Positions 53,740 through 62,809 of a stretch of DNA of 64,000 nt are shown piece after piece. Position 1 is the first letter of the stretch, and every line of letters begins with the position of its first letter. The notes under the pieces are model-generated. The model searched no databases and was not told where the DNA came from. It was given only the letters and a program-made list of their open reading frames with translations. The position numbers and the translations under genes are program-made. The stretch is taken from positions 100,001 to 164,000 of the forward strand of contig CAUYUJ010014331.1 of the NCBI GenBank assembly GCA_963575745.1, given 5' to 3'. The stretch is from Prorocentrum cordatum (taxonomy: Eukaryota; Sar; Dinophyceae; Prorocentrales; Prorocentraceae).

Positions 53740-55250
53740 CGTTCGCAAGAGGTCGGAGCGGGGCGGGGCCGCGCCGAAATCGAGGGGTCGGGGCGGAGGG
53801 GGCGCGCTGGCTGGTGGGTGGGAGATGCTGAAGAGGCGCGCGGAATGGTGGGGCGGCGCCGTGCCGAAATAAAGGAGTCGGGGCGAAGGGGCGCGCTGGC
53901 TGGCGGGTCGGCGCACCATTGCGAGGTCTGGTTGGGTGAAGATGGGGAACTCACGCGCGCAATTCAGCGGAGTGGCCGTTTCGGGTCGTGTCGAAGTCGG
54001 ACCAGGCCGATCAAAGAATCGGATCACCGCTTTTGCTGGCGTTTTGCTGGTGGGCGGAAGTGGCGCGCGGGATAAGGGGGGGCGTGCCGAAATGAACGGG
54101 TCGGGGCGGACGGGGCGTTCTGGCTGGTGGGCGGGGTGGTGCGGAGGGGGCGCGCGGGATGGGGGGGGCGGTGCTGTGCCGAAATGAAAAGATCCGGGCG
54201 GAAGGGGCGCGCTGGCTGGTGAGCGGGGCGAAGCAGATGGAACGGTCGAGGCGGGGGGGGGGGCGGCGCCGTGCTGAAAGCAAAGGATCGGGGCAGAGGG
54301 GGCGCGCTGGTTGGCGGGCCGGGCAATGCGGAGGCGGCGCGCTGGCTGGCAAACGGGGTGGGCGGGGCGATGCGGAGGTGGCGAGCGGGATGCGGGGGTG
54401 GCGCCGTGTCGAAATAAACAAATCGGAGCTCTAGACACCGTGTGCAAGAGAACGAATGAGTCGAAGCGAAGGGGCTGGCTGTGCGGGGGGCGCGGTGGGG
54501 GCGGTGCCGTGCCGAGGTAAAAAAATCGGTGCGGAAAAGGCGCGTTGGCTGGTGGGGGGCGGCGCCGTGCCGAAATAAGACGGTCGGGGCGGAGCGGGCG
54601 CGCTGGCTGGTGAGACGGGCGCCGTGCCGAAATAAAATGGTCGGGGCGAACGGGGCACGCTGGCTGGCGAGGCCGGCGCCGTGCCGAAATTTAGCGGTCG
54701 GGGCGGAGGAGACGTGCTGGGGTCGAGGCGGAGGGGTTGGCTTTTCGAAATCTAGCGGTCGGGGCGGAGGGGGCGCGCTGGCTTGCGGTGGGGGGGGGCG
54801 GCGCCGCGCCGAACTATAGCAGCGGGGGCGGAGGGGGCGCGCTGGCTGGAGGGACCAGTGCCGCGCCGAAAGATAGCGGTCAGGGCGGAGCGGGCGCGCT
54901 GGCTGGTGGATCAAGAAATCGGGGCGGAGGGGGCGCGCTGGCTGGTGTCGGGGGAGCGTGAGACCCGGGTTTGCCAGGACTCGGGTTCGCCATTGTTTTT
55001 TGACGACCGCGCCTCCAATTTTGACGAGGAGGAGTTTCGTGGGATGTCTGCAGCGGGGGGCCTCGTCAAAATGCAGGCTCGGCATCGTTCTTTGTTTGAC
55101 GACCTCGTCGGGTTTGTTCGAGTCCCCTGTGCCCAGGCCTTACGCCCCCCTGATGGCGGCGGGGGGGGCGCGGTGCCGGGGGCGCGCTGGCTCGTGGGAC
55201 CGCTACCGTGCCGAAGTAAAAAGGGTCGGGGCGGAGGGGGCGCAGTTGGG
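53740..55250. repeat. GGGGCGGAGGGGGCGCGCTGG minisatellite, block 2
   Basis: TGCCGAAAT, then GGTCGGGGCGGAGGGGGCG, then CGCTGGCTGGTGGG, repeated about every 50-110 bp. Glycine/arginine frames are artefacts. A short less repetitive stretch lies at 54960-55150. Confidence 0.9.
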
Positions 55251-55295
55251 TCGTGGCGGAGGGGCTGGCTGCGCGGACGGCATCCACGACCACAG

Positions 55296-55630
55296 CTAAA
55301 AGGTGAATCGGTGTTGCTGGCAGGTATTCAGGAGACATCGTATCCGACAGGCAAGTTTGAGACAGACGGCTTCTTGGCGGTCAACACTGGCTCTGTACCT
55401 ACAGGCTTGGGGTGCGCACTCTTTGGTCAACTTGGAACTGTGCTATGCATGCGGCCAGAAGGGCCCTCTTAAGGTGTTGACGAAGCATGTTAACGTGATT
55501 CACGCTGTGGAACGCTTCTTGTCGGTCCAACTGCAGGCTCCAATGATGGCCCGCGCAGTTTCTGTTCCCCATGTTCCTCATCGCAAGCGAGGCGCCATGG
55601 ATCCACCGCGGCATGCAAGGCAACGGTGAA
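55296..55630 (+). pseudogene. LINE B endonuclease, N-terminal half
   Basis: LLAGIQETSYPTGKFETDGF (55311-) contains the Q-E-T box whose Glu binds the metal in AP-type endonucleases. VNTGSVPTGLGCALFG follows. One frame on, SLVNLELCYACG, then VLTKHVNVIHAVERFLSVQL continues the fold. A frameshift lies near 55425. Confidence 0.65.
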
Positions 55631-55676
55631 ATATGCGCGCGCTGTCTTGGACAAATATCCCCCAACTATAGTCTTG

Positions 55677-56224
55677 CGCGATGCGAATGCCCGCATGGGC
55701 AAGGAAGGTTCAGACGCATGTGGCCATGTGGGCCCTCGCGACCAGCTGGATGTCAACGGGCTGGGGCTTCAAATGATGACCAGGCAATGAGAGACATGTT
55801 GATCACTAGTGCGTTTCTCTCGCGCGCGCATCCAGAAACCTTTCGTGCGAAGTGCGGCGCGCCGCGCAGATTGGATTACGCGTTGCTGCAGAGAACTACG
55901 CACGATTGTGTTGCGAGCTGCTATGTCATGACCGACTTAGATTTCGTTGGAAAGTCACCAGATCATTGGCTTGTTGTTGTTGTTGATGTTGTCGTTGCTA
56001 GACGCTACACTCCGCCAGAACCTGGGCGGCCGAAGCTCGACAGACAAAAGCTCGCTGACCCCCTTCGACAAAATGAGTCCCGACAAGCACTAGGCGCTTT
56101 ACCTGTGGCACCTTGGGCTGCCGATATGAGCGGGCAGGTGCAGGAGTTCAACAACGCGGTCAACAAGTATACGGTTGAGCTCTTTGCGGAAGATCGGTCT
56201 TCTCATCGGGGGCCTGATATATAG
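55677..56224 (+). pseudogene. LINE B endonuclease, C-terminal half
   Basis: RDANARMGKEGSDACGHVGP (55677-) is the (G)D-NAR-G box, here with R for G; this frame stops at 55790. In the next frame FRAKCGAPRRLDYALLQ and SPDHWLVVVV (55955-) supply the R-DY and SDH boxes, with P before D-H. Both pieces are typical of the endonuclease of dinoflagellate LINEs. Confidence 0.65.
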
Positions 56225-56233
56225 AGAGGGGCC

Positions 56234-57052
56234 ATGGCCTTGGTCAGGCTACGCAGACATGTAAGACGTGCTCAGCAAGCTGTCTTTCGGTCGTCCAGTG
56301 GGCCAGTTCTTCTATTCGCTCGCCTTCTACCCGAGCAGTTGGAGCCATTCGTCTACGTTTGCCGTGGACAGGACGCAGCCACGCCGCTCCAGTGGGAGGG
56401 CCCTGCGCTCCAGCTTGGGGTGGCGTGTGATTTGTTTCAGGCCGGGGAGTTCACAATTGAAGAATTACTTGCGGCAGCTCATCGGTTTACGAACGCAGCG
56501 GCTGGCGCGCTGACCTGGTGCTGGGGGCGTGATAGATAAGATTTTCTCACGCAGGCGGCCGAAGAGACCGGCGCGCCCGCGATCCTGCGCGACTGGCGCC
56601 ATGAATGGGTTTGGTCTCAGAGGTTATTGCGTCTCAGTGGCAAGCAGGCTGAACGACTCGACCGCGCCCTTCTACCGCAGCGTTTCAAGCAAGACGGCTC
56701 CCCCGTCACATCTGACTTGGAATGGGCTGAGGCGTTCCGTCATCAATATGCTCCATATGAGGACGGCTGCGTATGTTCTGATTCAGAAATACGCCGTGAC
56801 AACAACGGGCCCCCCGAGGATCGCACCAGCGGTGTCGCGCGCGCTACTGCTGCCATTCCGTGCCAAATTGCCATGGCGAAGAAGTGCATCGCCATGGCGT
56901 TTTTGTTCGCGGACCTTTTTGCCGCGGTTTACGCGTTGCACCGACGAGCAGGGCCCCCCCCAGCGGGCACAGAGCATTACGCGGGGCGAGTTTTGGACAG
57001 CGCCCCTGCACTGGCGCGCCCCTCTTGGAGACGATATGGTGGCACAACTTAA
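56234..57052 (+). pseudogene. LINE B linker before RT
   Basis: One frame with a single TAA at 56537-56539. After it comes GKQAERLDRALLPQRFKQDG, then SPVTSDLEWAEAFRHQYAPY, the usual DG-pVTsd-eWA-aF--qYA stretch before LINE RTs. The RT finger region should follow but is not clear in any frame. Confidence 0.5.
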
Positions 57053-57118
57053 GGAGGCGCACGAGCTGGCGCACTAACCGGCGCCAGGCGACAAGCAATA
57101 TTGCATCTCAGAGGTCCG

Positions 57119-57480
57119 AGGGCTGGGAACCCACTGGCGGATTGCCTCTTCTAGAATTTCCCAGACTGCTTCGCGGCATCAAGCATGACATGCTCGAAGC
57201 TGGCATTGCCCGCATCTCGCGGGTTACAATGACGAGTCAAAACCAGGTGTTTTCACAGGGCCTCACCATAGCGAGCGACGCCCTCACGGACTCGACCTTT
57301 GTTGGCGATTCTGGCTTCTGCCCACTGTGCTATGACCCTGCAAACGTGCGAGACCAGGTTTCTACCCTCGGGCGTATTGTGCGCAATCACATGGCGGGCT
57401 CTGGTTTTCATCTACGCTTTGGTAAATGAAAAACTGCGGCCGTGATAGATTCGAATGGTGATGGCTCTCTTTTGGCAAAG
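57119..57480 (+). pseudogene. LINE B reverse transcriptase, motif C region
   Basis: DALTDSTFVGDSGFCPL with FVGD at 57298-57309 occupies motif C; the usual F-x-D-D has lost its first Asp (GGC for GAC-type codon). GRIVRNHMAGSGFHLRFGK, then an in-frame TGA (57427-57429), then KTAAVIDSNGDG match the stretch that follows motif C. Confidence 0.6.
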
Positions 57481-57710
57481 CGCCCCGTGGTGACGATTGA
57501 CGCATCGGCCTTGGACAGTTCTTCCAATGGTCGCATCGCCATCGAGCAGCCTACAAGCACGCGGGAGGCATCTGCACAGGCGACGGCAGTTCTGGGCAGG
57601 AGGTCTCCCGCAGAAAATCAGAAGTGCACAGCGGCCCTTCGTCCGCTCCGAGCGTCGGTTATCCAGCGTGATATTGCATTCAACGACATGCTCAAGCACA
57701 TTGATGCATT

Positions 57711-58556
57711 GTGCAGCGCGCTGCTATTCTTTCAAGCGGATTTGCGATTTGCGTGGCGAAGGTGAATCGCGCATTTCTTTCCGGACGCCGCGTGGCGACA
57801 ACGCAATTACACAGTTTTCTGGCGGACAAGCGCGCGACGGGCTCCGAAGTATTTCCCCTTTTAAGCAGAATGGGATTTTCATATGTACCCACGTTCAGAA
57901 GGCTAAGGCACGTAGCGCGACTGGCACACTCAGCCCCCGCTACTCTGCGGCTTGTCCTGGACGCGACCATCGGTGCACCGATGTCCTGGGCTTCCCTCGT
58001 GACCGAGGATGTTCTCTGGCTGCAGAGGCACTGCGCCGATGCGTCTGAGAACTGCCTTCGCACTGCTGAGGGCATTGCCGCTTGGATGCGTTATGGCGCG
58101 AGGGACTTGAAGATATCCCACATGCGCCCACGGGGGGCGCGGTTGTCTTTCCGAGGGCAATGCATGGATCGGTACAAGGACACGTATATGACCCGCAAGA
58201 TCAACATGACATACCCAGGCCTTCTCTTGGAAGCTGATGGGGCCCAGGCGGAAGTGTTTTTTTTTTCTGCGATGCATGTGATCAGGCATTTTCTACGGTT
58301 GCTGGTTGTCGCGGACGGTGGGCACGAAGGCATCGACCCAACGCTGCAGCTCATTTTCTCGCGGGTGGTGTTGGCTGCCTCTGGTGTGGCGGGGGTTTTG
58401 TTGACAGTGCTGGCCTCTTCGGCATCTACGTCGGCCTGTTGGAGCGTGTCTTGCATATCTCGTGGCCAATGTTACCCCGATGGGTGCTGGTGCTGTGGCA
58501 GAGTGCCAGAGGACAAGCAGTGGGCGGCCGAGAAGCGGACAACAGGACGACGCTGA
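57711..58556 (+). pseudogene. LINE B C-terminal region with split zinc finger
   Basis: RLRHVARLAHSAPATLRLVL and MSWASLVTEDVLWLQRH follow RT as in LINE A. Ten T at 58257-58266 separate two frames. Past it, the other frame reads FCDACDQAFSTVAGCRG (58265-) and, later, CLWCGGGFVDSAGL, both CxxC finger-like. A one-base change in the T run would explain the break. Confidence 0.6.
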
Positions 58557-58560
58557 ACTG

Positions 58561-59555
58561 CTCAGCTTCGGCCAGCATTGCCAGGTGTCCGGCAGGCTGC
58601 TATTGATGATGGGCGCCCTGTGCCGCCGCGCGTGGAGTGGGTCCGCGACCCGCTGCTGCCTTCCGCGCCTGCGGCTGGTGCTCATGCGTAGTCCTACGCG
58701 CTTCTCTTGGATTGGGGCCCTAGATCAGAAGATGACTTCAGCGGCATCATGGGCAATGTTAATGGCGTTTTTTTACTTGACGGTCTTCTATATTGATTGC
58801 AATGGACCATCGCAGACACAGAAGCTGGAGGATTATATATTTGCTGTTGTTGACAAACGGGTATCACGGATTCAAGCAGGTGTCGTGCTCGGAGTGGCAG
58901 TCGCACCACCGATCAGTTCATGGACGGCTACGCAGCGCCCATCTGGATCAGGTGGCTTGCCAGTTCGGCACCAAGACCAGCTGTGGGGAGCGGGCAGAGT
59001 GAGCAATTTCTGGGTGAAGGCACTGCGGAGGGAGAACGCTGGGATTCGTGCTGGCACCTTTTTTTTGCTGCCGCCGCTGCTGCTGGGGCTCCTGGACTAC
59101 TGCTGCACATTGCCCCCGTGGCCAATGTGGCTGCGGCCATGTGGCAGCTGGACGCTATAGCGGCTCTGGTGGCGTTGCCAGAAGCCGCGCTCACGACCTT
59201 CGACCTGGCGGACCTTGGCGGCGCGCAGAGGGCATTCGGCCAAGTCCTGGCCATTCACTGCCCGCACCTCTCGGCGGTAATGCACCAGCACGGCCTGGTG
59301 GCTCGGCCATTTGCGGCCATGGAGTGCCGTCGCTGGGAGCTGCCGGGGTGTTTGCTGGAGCTGATGGGCGAGGCCCTCCTGGAGGCGCAGCCCGCGCTGC
59401 GCTGTGGGGGTTTCCCGTTCTGGCCGCAGGACGCTGAGGTGGCTGCCCTCTTCGCCCCGCCCGAGGCGGATGGCGAGGACGAGGCGGCTTGGGCTCTGGT
59501 CGAGGGCACCCTCCTCACGTACGGGGCTCTGCCGCATCATGAGGAGGAGGCTTGA
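58561..59555 (+). other. Unassigned open frames downstream of LINE B
   Basis: 58740-58900 reads FYIDCNGPSQTQKLEDYIFA and might be a worn RNase H start (D-G/N-S pattern); weak. 58920-59555 gives 211 residues rich in A/L/E (WQLDAIAALVALPEAALTTF, ending HHEEEA) without repeats. It is not recognised; its first usable ATG is at 58920. It could be the LINE B tail or a host gene end. Confidence 0.3.
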
Positions 59556-59703
59556 CCGAGGCAAGCTGGGATGGTTGCGGCCGCCGCGTTGCGGCTTTTC
59601 TGGCGATGCCGCGCTCGTGGACGAGTTCAGAGAGGCGGGGAGGCGCGCGGGCGCTGCATGCGTTGTGCACTCCACGGGTTTCGTCCCCCTTTGGAAGGGA
59701 TGT

Positions 59704-59925
59704 ATAGAGAGAGAGAGAGAGAGAGGAGGAGGAGGAGGAGGAGGAGGAGGAGGAGGAGGAGGAGGAGGAGGAGGAGGAGGAGGAGGAGGAAGAGGAGGAG
59801 GAGGAGGAAGACGAGGAGGAAGACGAGGAGGAAGACGAGGAGGAAGACGAGGAGGAAGACGAGGAGGAATACGAGGAGGAGGAGGAGGAGGAGGAGGTGG
59901 TGGTGGTGGTGGTGGTGCTCAGTTG
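59704..59925. repeat. GA, GGA and GGAAGACGA array
   Basis: (GA) at 59704-59722, GGA to about 59800, five 15-bp GGAAGACGAGGA units, GGA, then TGG repeats. Confidence 0.95.
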
Positions 59926-60169
59926 GGGGCCATCAGTCTGTCAAGTTGCAGCTGAGCGGAGGCCCCTCCGTTGAATATGGAGGCTGGGCCGCCTGCGTGA
60001 GCAGCAGGCCGCCACGGCATGAGGCGACGCGGCGGTGCAATGACCGCGCGCGATGCCCCGTCGGCGAGGAAGATCCCGCGGGGGATATGAAGAAGTGGAG
60101 GGTGGCGACAACGCCTCGCGGCTATCCCTAGCTGGCTAGGGGATGCCCTGGGGCTGAGCCTCCTCCCCC
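59926..60169. other. No gene
   Basis: Short interval between the array and LINE C. Confidence 0.5.
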
Positions 60170-62809
60170 CTATAATGCGTTATCGGGAGCGGCGCCTGCT
60201 GCCTCTCTGGGAGGCGCGCCGTTGCCGCCAGGGGCGGCATCGCGTCTAAGATTGTCAAATTGAAGCATATTGTGCAGTGCGCTGCGATACTCTCTTACTT
60301 GCTGCAAAAGCCTACTTGCATGCTCACTGCCACCTGCCACCATGCTACGGAGCATCTGCTGTCGTCTCGGGTCATGTGCGATGTCTACCACCACTTGACC
60401 GTACCTACGTCTTAGGTCCTCTTCAGCGTTCCCTGCTTGATCAGCTGCTTCAGCTGTGCCTCTACTACCCTCTCCAGCTCTGTCTTTGGTCCCGCTCCCA
60501 TCGGCATCACCCCTTTCTGCAGGAACCACGCATGATTCAGCGCCTCTCGAAGGAGCGCTGGTTGAAATTGGCGTACCTGTGATATGACCTCCGCCGACGC
60601 CTCCGACAGCCGCAGCGCCGCCTTGAAGTCCACCAGCGGCCTGATGCCGAACATGACCTTGTACATCTCCTCCAGGTCCGTCTCGCGCTGGTAGGCCTTC
60701 TTGATCCTGAACATGCTGAATGTCGCGTCCACGAGCCTCTGCCCGTGCTCGCCGCTGGCCGCGCCGACCCACTCCTGGAGCAGGTGCTTGCTCTCCGCCT
60801 GCCACTTGTCCTGCTCGTCGAGAACCTCCACCGCCTTCTCGACCACAGCCATCGCGATGTGCACGTGTGGCGGCCCCTGTCCGTGGCCCTTCCCCAACTT
60901 CTTCACCGTGTTGTTGTAGTCTAGGCCTGTGTCGGCCCCTGCTGTGACCATGGCCGACGACCCTGGGACCAGCCAAAAGTCGAAAATCCCGTTCATCATG
61001 TCGCGGTTCTCTTGGCTGTTGCGCAGCACCAGCTTCTGCACGGTGACCAGGGCCTCCCTGATGTCCGTGCTCTCGCCGTCCTTCGACTTGCCGCCTTTTC
61101 CGCGAGCTTCCCCCTCTTGTCGCGCCTCCTTCTTGTCCCGTTCTTGGCCAGGCTCTCCTCCTGGCGGCGCCCTCTTCACTCTCCACGCCATCCTCGTCCC
61201 CGCTGCCTCTATCAGCAGCCTCCACCACTGAGTGTGGTCCTGGCAAATGTTGTCGGACGTGCTCCTGAAAGCTCTCGAAGTTTTGAGCCGAGAAAGCACA
61301 TACACGGCAACTCAAATCATCAGGGACTTGCACATCGTGGCTCCACTTCGAGTGATCGACGAAGCACTTTCCAAACCTCAATGCGGCCCTGCGCCCATGG
61401 TCCAAGGCACCTGCTCTATTCACGAAACAGCTTCTGCACCAAGGGCACTGGTTTGTGATGATAATCTTACTCAGTAGAGGTGTCACTCCGTGCGCCTCAC
61501 GACGATGGCCACAGGTCGTTTTTTCTCCTCCCTCCTCCTCCTTCGTGTGATCACACCAGTAGGGTCTATGGTACTCCTCCATCGCCTGCTCCTCCTCCTC
61601 CTCTAGGTCAGGTGACACCTCCCCGTACCTCTCGACTGCATTCAAGTACGACGGGTCCGTTTTCAAAAACCTGTCGTTCTCTGGGCTCCCTCGTTTCAAT
61701 AAGCTGATATCGTCGCGTCTCGCATGGTACCACTCGGCGAACTCGGGGTCGACGGATGCCAAATGATCGAGGTCGGTCACGAATTGTTTAGCCCAGGGGG
61801 TCGACTCGCTGTGAACTCTGAAATCAGCGGATAATCTGGGGACCTGGTCCATCCAAGCTGTGCCGAACACCGCAGCTACCACCGCCTGATGATCATCTGG
61901 ATACTTCGCCCAGCGGAGGTAGTTTCGAATCCTTCGTACTCTCAACTGCGTTGCACATCGGGGGATCTGCCATGCTCTGAAAACGTACTTCGTAGACCTG
62001 CACCGCCTCTCCCCCTCCTCCGTCACCCAGCTCATCTCTCCTTTAGATAGCACCCTCAACAACTTCCCCAGGGTCTGGTCTAAGATGCTGACAAACTTAT
62101 CAGGGATGACGAAGGCCGATAAACCACTAAGAGCAGCTTCCACTACGAAAGCCTGAAACATCGCACGTCGGATGCATTTGGCTGTGGAGGACGTCCAGAA
62201 GCACCCGCATTGTCGCCAAGCCTGTCGGGCAGCTTGACTTCTCCTGAGTACCTCGCTCAACATGCCCTGCTCACTCGGTAAGTGCGGACCTAATACACGC
62301 ATCTCTCGTAGGGCTTGACCTTTTAGTTCTTTACTGCGTCTCAAGCGGCGTGTTGTCTGATAGTGTCGAGCCCCCCGTAAATCGAGAAGATGGTTAGTTT
62401 TGCTAGGGTTGAGCGTCCACTGCCCTTTGGCCAGGCAACTTTCCAACCTAGACGTGCTGCCGTTCAGGATCTCGGTGACCTTAGCCGCCGATGCCCCCTC
62501 CTCAATGACAGTGCTCTTCGTGATGTCGTCCATAAACACACTCAGTTGGGTATCAATAGGGGGTAGGTCAGGGTGACGAGGATCTGTAGTAAAGAACCAT
62601 CTGTGCTCTCCGTGCGCTCTCTCTCCCATCCTCCACTCCTCCACCTCCTTGTTGTAGGTATTGATAAAATCTCTAGGAGCTGTAGTAAATCCCATCTGAG
62701 TACCTGTGTGGACCTTATGTCTAATGTACCGTCTGACGTCTCCATAGTCATCGTCTGCTGTCGCACCGTCGCAATAGCAAATGGGACGTCCTCGGGGCAT
62801 GCATGTTCC
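60170..62809 (-). CDS. LINE C ORF, second frame: RT core, zinc fingers, C-terminus
   Basis: Numbered from the ATG at 62800. RT: HTGTQMGFTTAPRDFINTYN (31-50, motif B), LSVFMDDITKS with FMDD at 89-92 (motif C), WTLNPSKTNHLLDLRG (128-143). The thumb-like part (161-320) contains AALSGLSAFVIPD. Fingers: CPWC at 452 with a later C/H set, and an exact C2H2 C498-x2-C501-x12-H514-x3-H518. After about residue 525 this frame turns into G/R-rich text, while the neighbouring frame (61140-60412) carries the protein-like sequence. From about 60415 this frame is again natural (LRRRYGQVVVDIAHDPRRQQ) to the stop at 60170. One ancestral frame with frameshifts is the simplest reading. Confidence 0.65.
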   Translation of the reverse strand, partial: GTCMPRGRPICYCDGATADDDYGDVRRYIRHKVHTGTQMGFTTAPRDFINTYNKEVEEWRMGERAHGEHRWFFTTDPRHPDLPPIDTQLSVFMDDITKSTVIEEGASAAKVTEILNGSTSRLESCLAKGQWTLNPSKTNHLLDLRGARHYQTTRRLRRSKELKGQALREMRVLGPHLPSEQGMLSEVLRRSQAARQAWRQCGCFWTSSTAKCIRRAMFQAFVVEAALSGLSAFVIPDKFVSILDQTLGKLLRVLSKGEMSWVTEEGERRCRSTKYVFRAWQIPRCATQLRVRRIRNYLRWAKYPDDHQAVVAAVFGTAWMDQVPRLSADFRVHSESTPWAKQFVTDLDHLASVDPEFAEWYHARRDDISLLKRGSPENDRFLKTDPSYLNAVERYGEVSPDLEEEEEQAMEEYHRPYWCDHTKEEEGGEKTTCGHRREAHGVTPLLSKIIITNQCPWCRSCFVNRAGALDHGRRAALRFGKCFVDHSKWSHDVQVPDDLSCRVCAFSAQNFESFQEHVRQHLPGPHSVVEAADRGSGDEDGVESEEGAARRRAWPRTGQEGGATRGGSSRKRRQVEGRREHGHQGGPGHRAEAGAAQQPREPRHDERDFRLLAGPRVVGHGHSRGRHRPRLQQHGEEVGEGPRTGAATRAHRDGCGREGGGGSRRAGQVAGGEQAPAPGVGRRGQRRARAEARGRDIQHVQDQEGLPARDGPGGDVQGHVRHQAAGGLQGGAAAVGGVGGGHITGTPISTSAPSRGAESCVVPAERGDADGSGTKDRAGEGSRGTAEAADQAGNAEEDLRRRYGQVVVDIAHDPRRQQMLRSMVAGGSEHASRLLQQVREYRSALHNMLQFDNLRRDAAPGGNGAPPREAAGAAPDNAL
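60412..61230 (-). CDS. LINE C ORF, third frame: helical C-terminal domain
   Basis: A frame of about 270 residues downstream of the C2H2 finger: a K/E/G-rich hinge (ERDKKEARQEGEARGKGG), then an ordered, helix-rich stretch (REALVTVQKLVLRNSQENRD, GIFDFWLVPGSSAMV, DFKAALRLSEASAEVISQV) to the stop at 60412. No known domain is recognised. It lies exactly where the second frame loses protein character, so it is read as the continuation after a frameshift. A separate ORF is less likely because no ATG sits near its start. Confidence 0.55.
   Translation of the reverse strand, partial: QWWRLLIEAAGTRMAWRVKRAPPGGEPGQERDKKEARQEGEARGKGGKSKDGESTDIREALVTVQKLVLRNSQENRDMMNGIFDFWLVPGSSAMVTAGADTGLDYNNTVKKLGKGHGQGPPHVHIAMAVVEKAVEVLDEQDKWQAESKHLLQEWVGAASGEHGQRLVDATFSMFRIKKAYQRETDLEEMYKVMFGIRPLVDFKAALRLSEASAEVISQVRQFQPALLREALNHAWFLQKGVMPMGAGPKTELERVVEAQLKQLIKQGTLKRT

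Larger units (their letters stand above)
55290..58560 (+). mobile_element. LINE B: degenerate non-LTR retrotransposon
   Basis: Endonuclease (55296-56000), linker (56090-57052), RT with motif C (57140-57480), a C-terminal helix region (57850-58250) and zinc fingers (58268-58430) follow in order on +, with about six frame changes and at least two in-frame stops. It is inactive. It faces LINE C tail to tail across the GAG/GGA array at 59.7-59.9 kb. It abuts the minisatellite on its 5' side. Confidence 0.75.
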
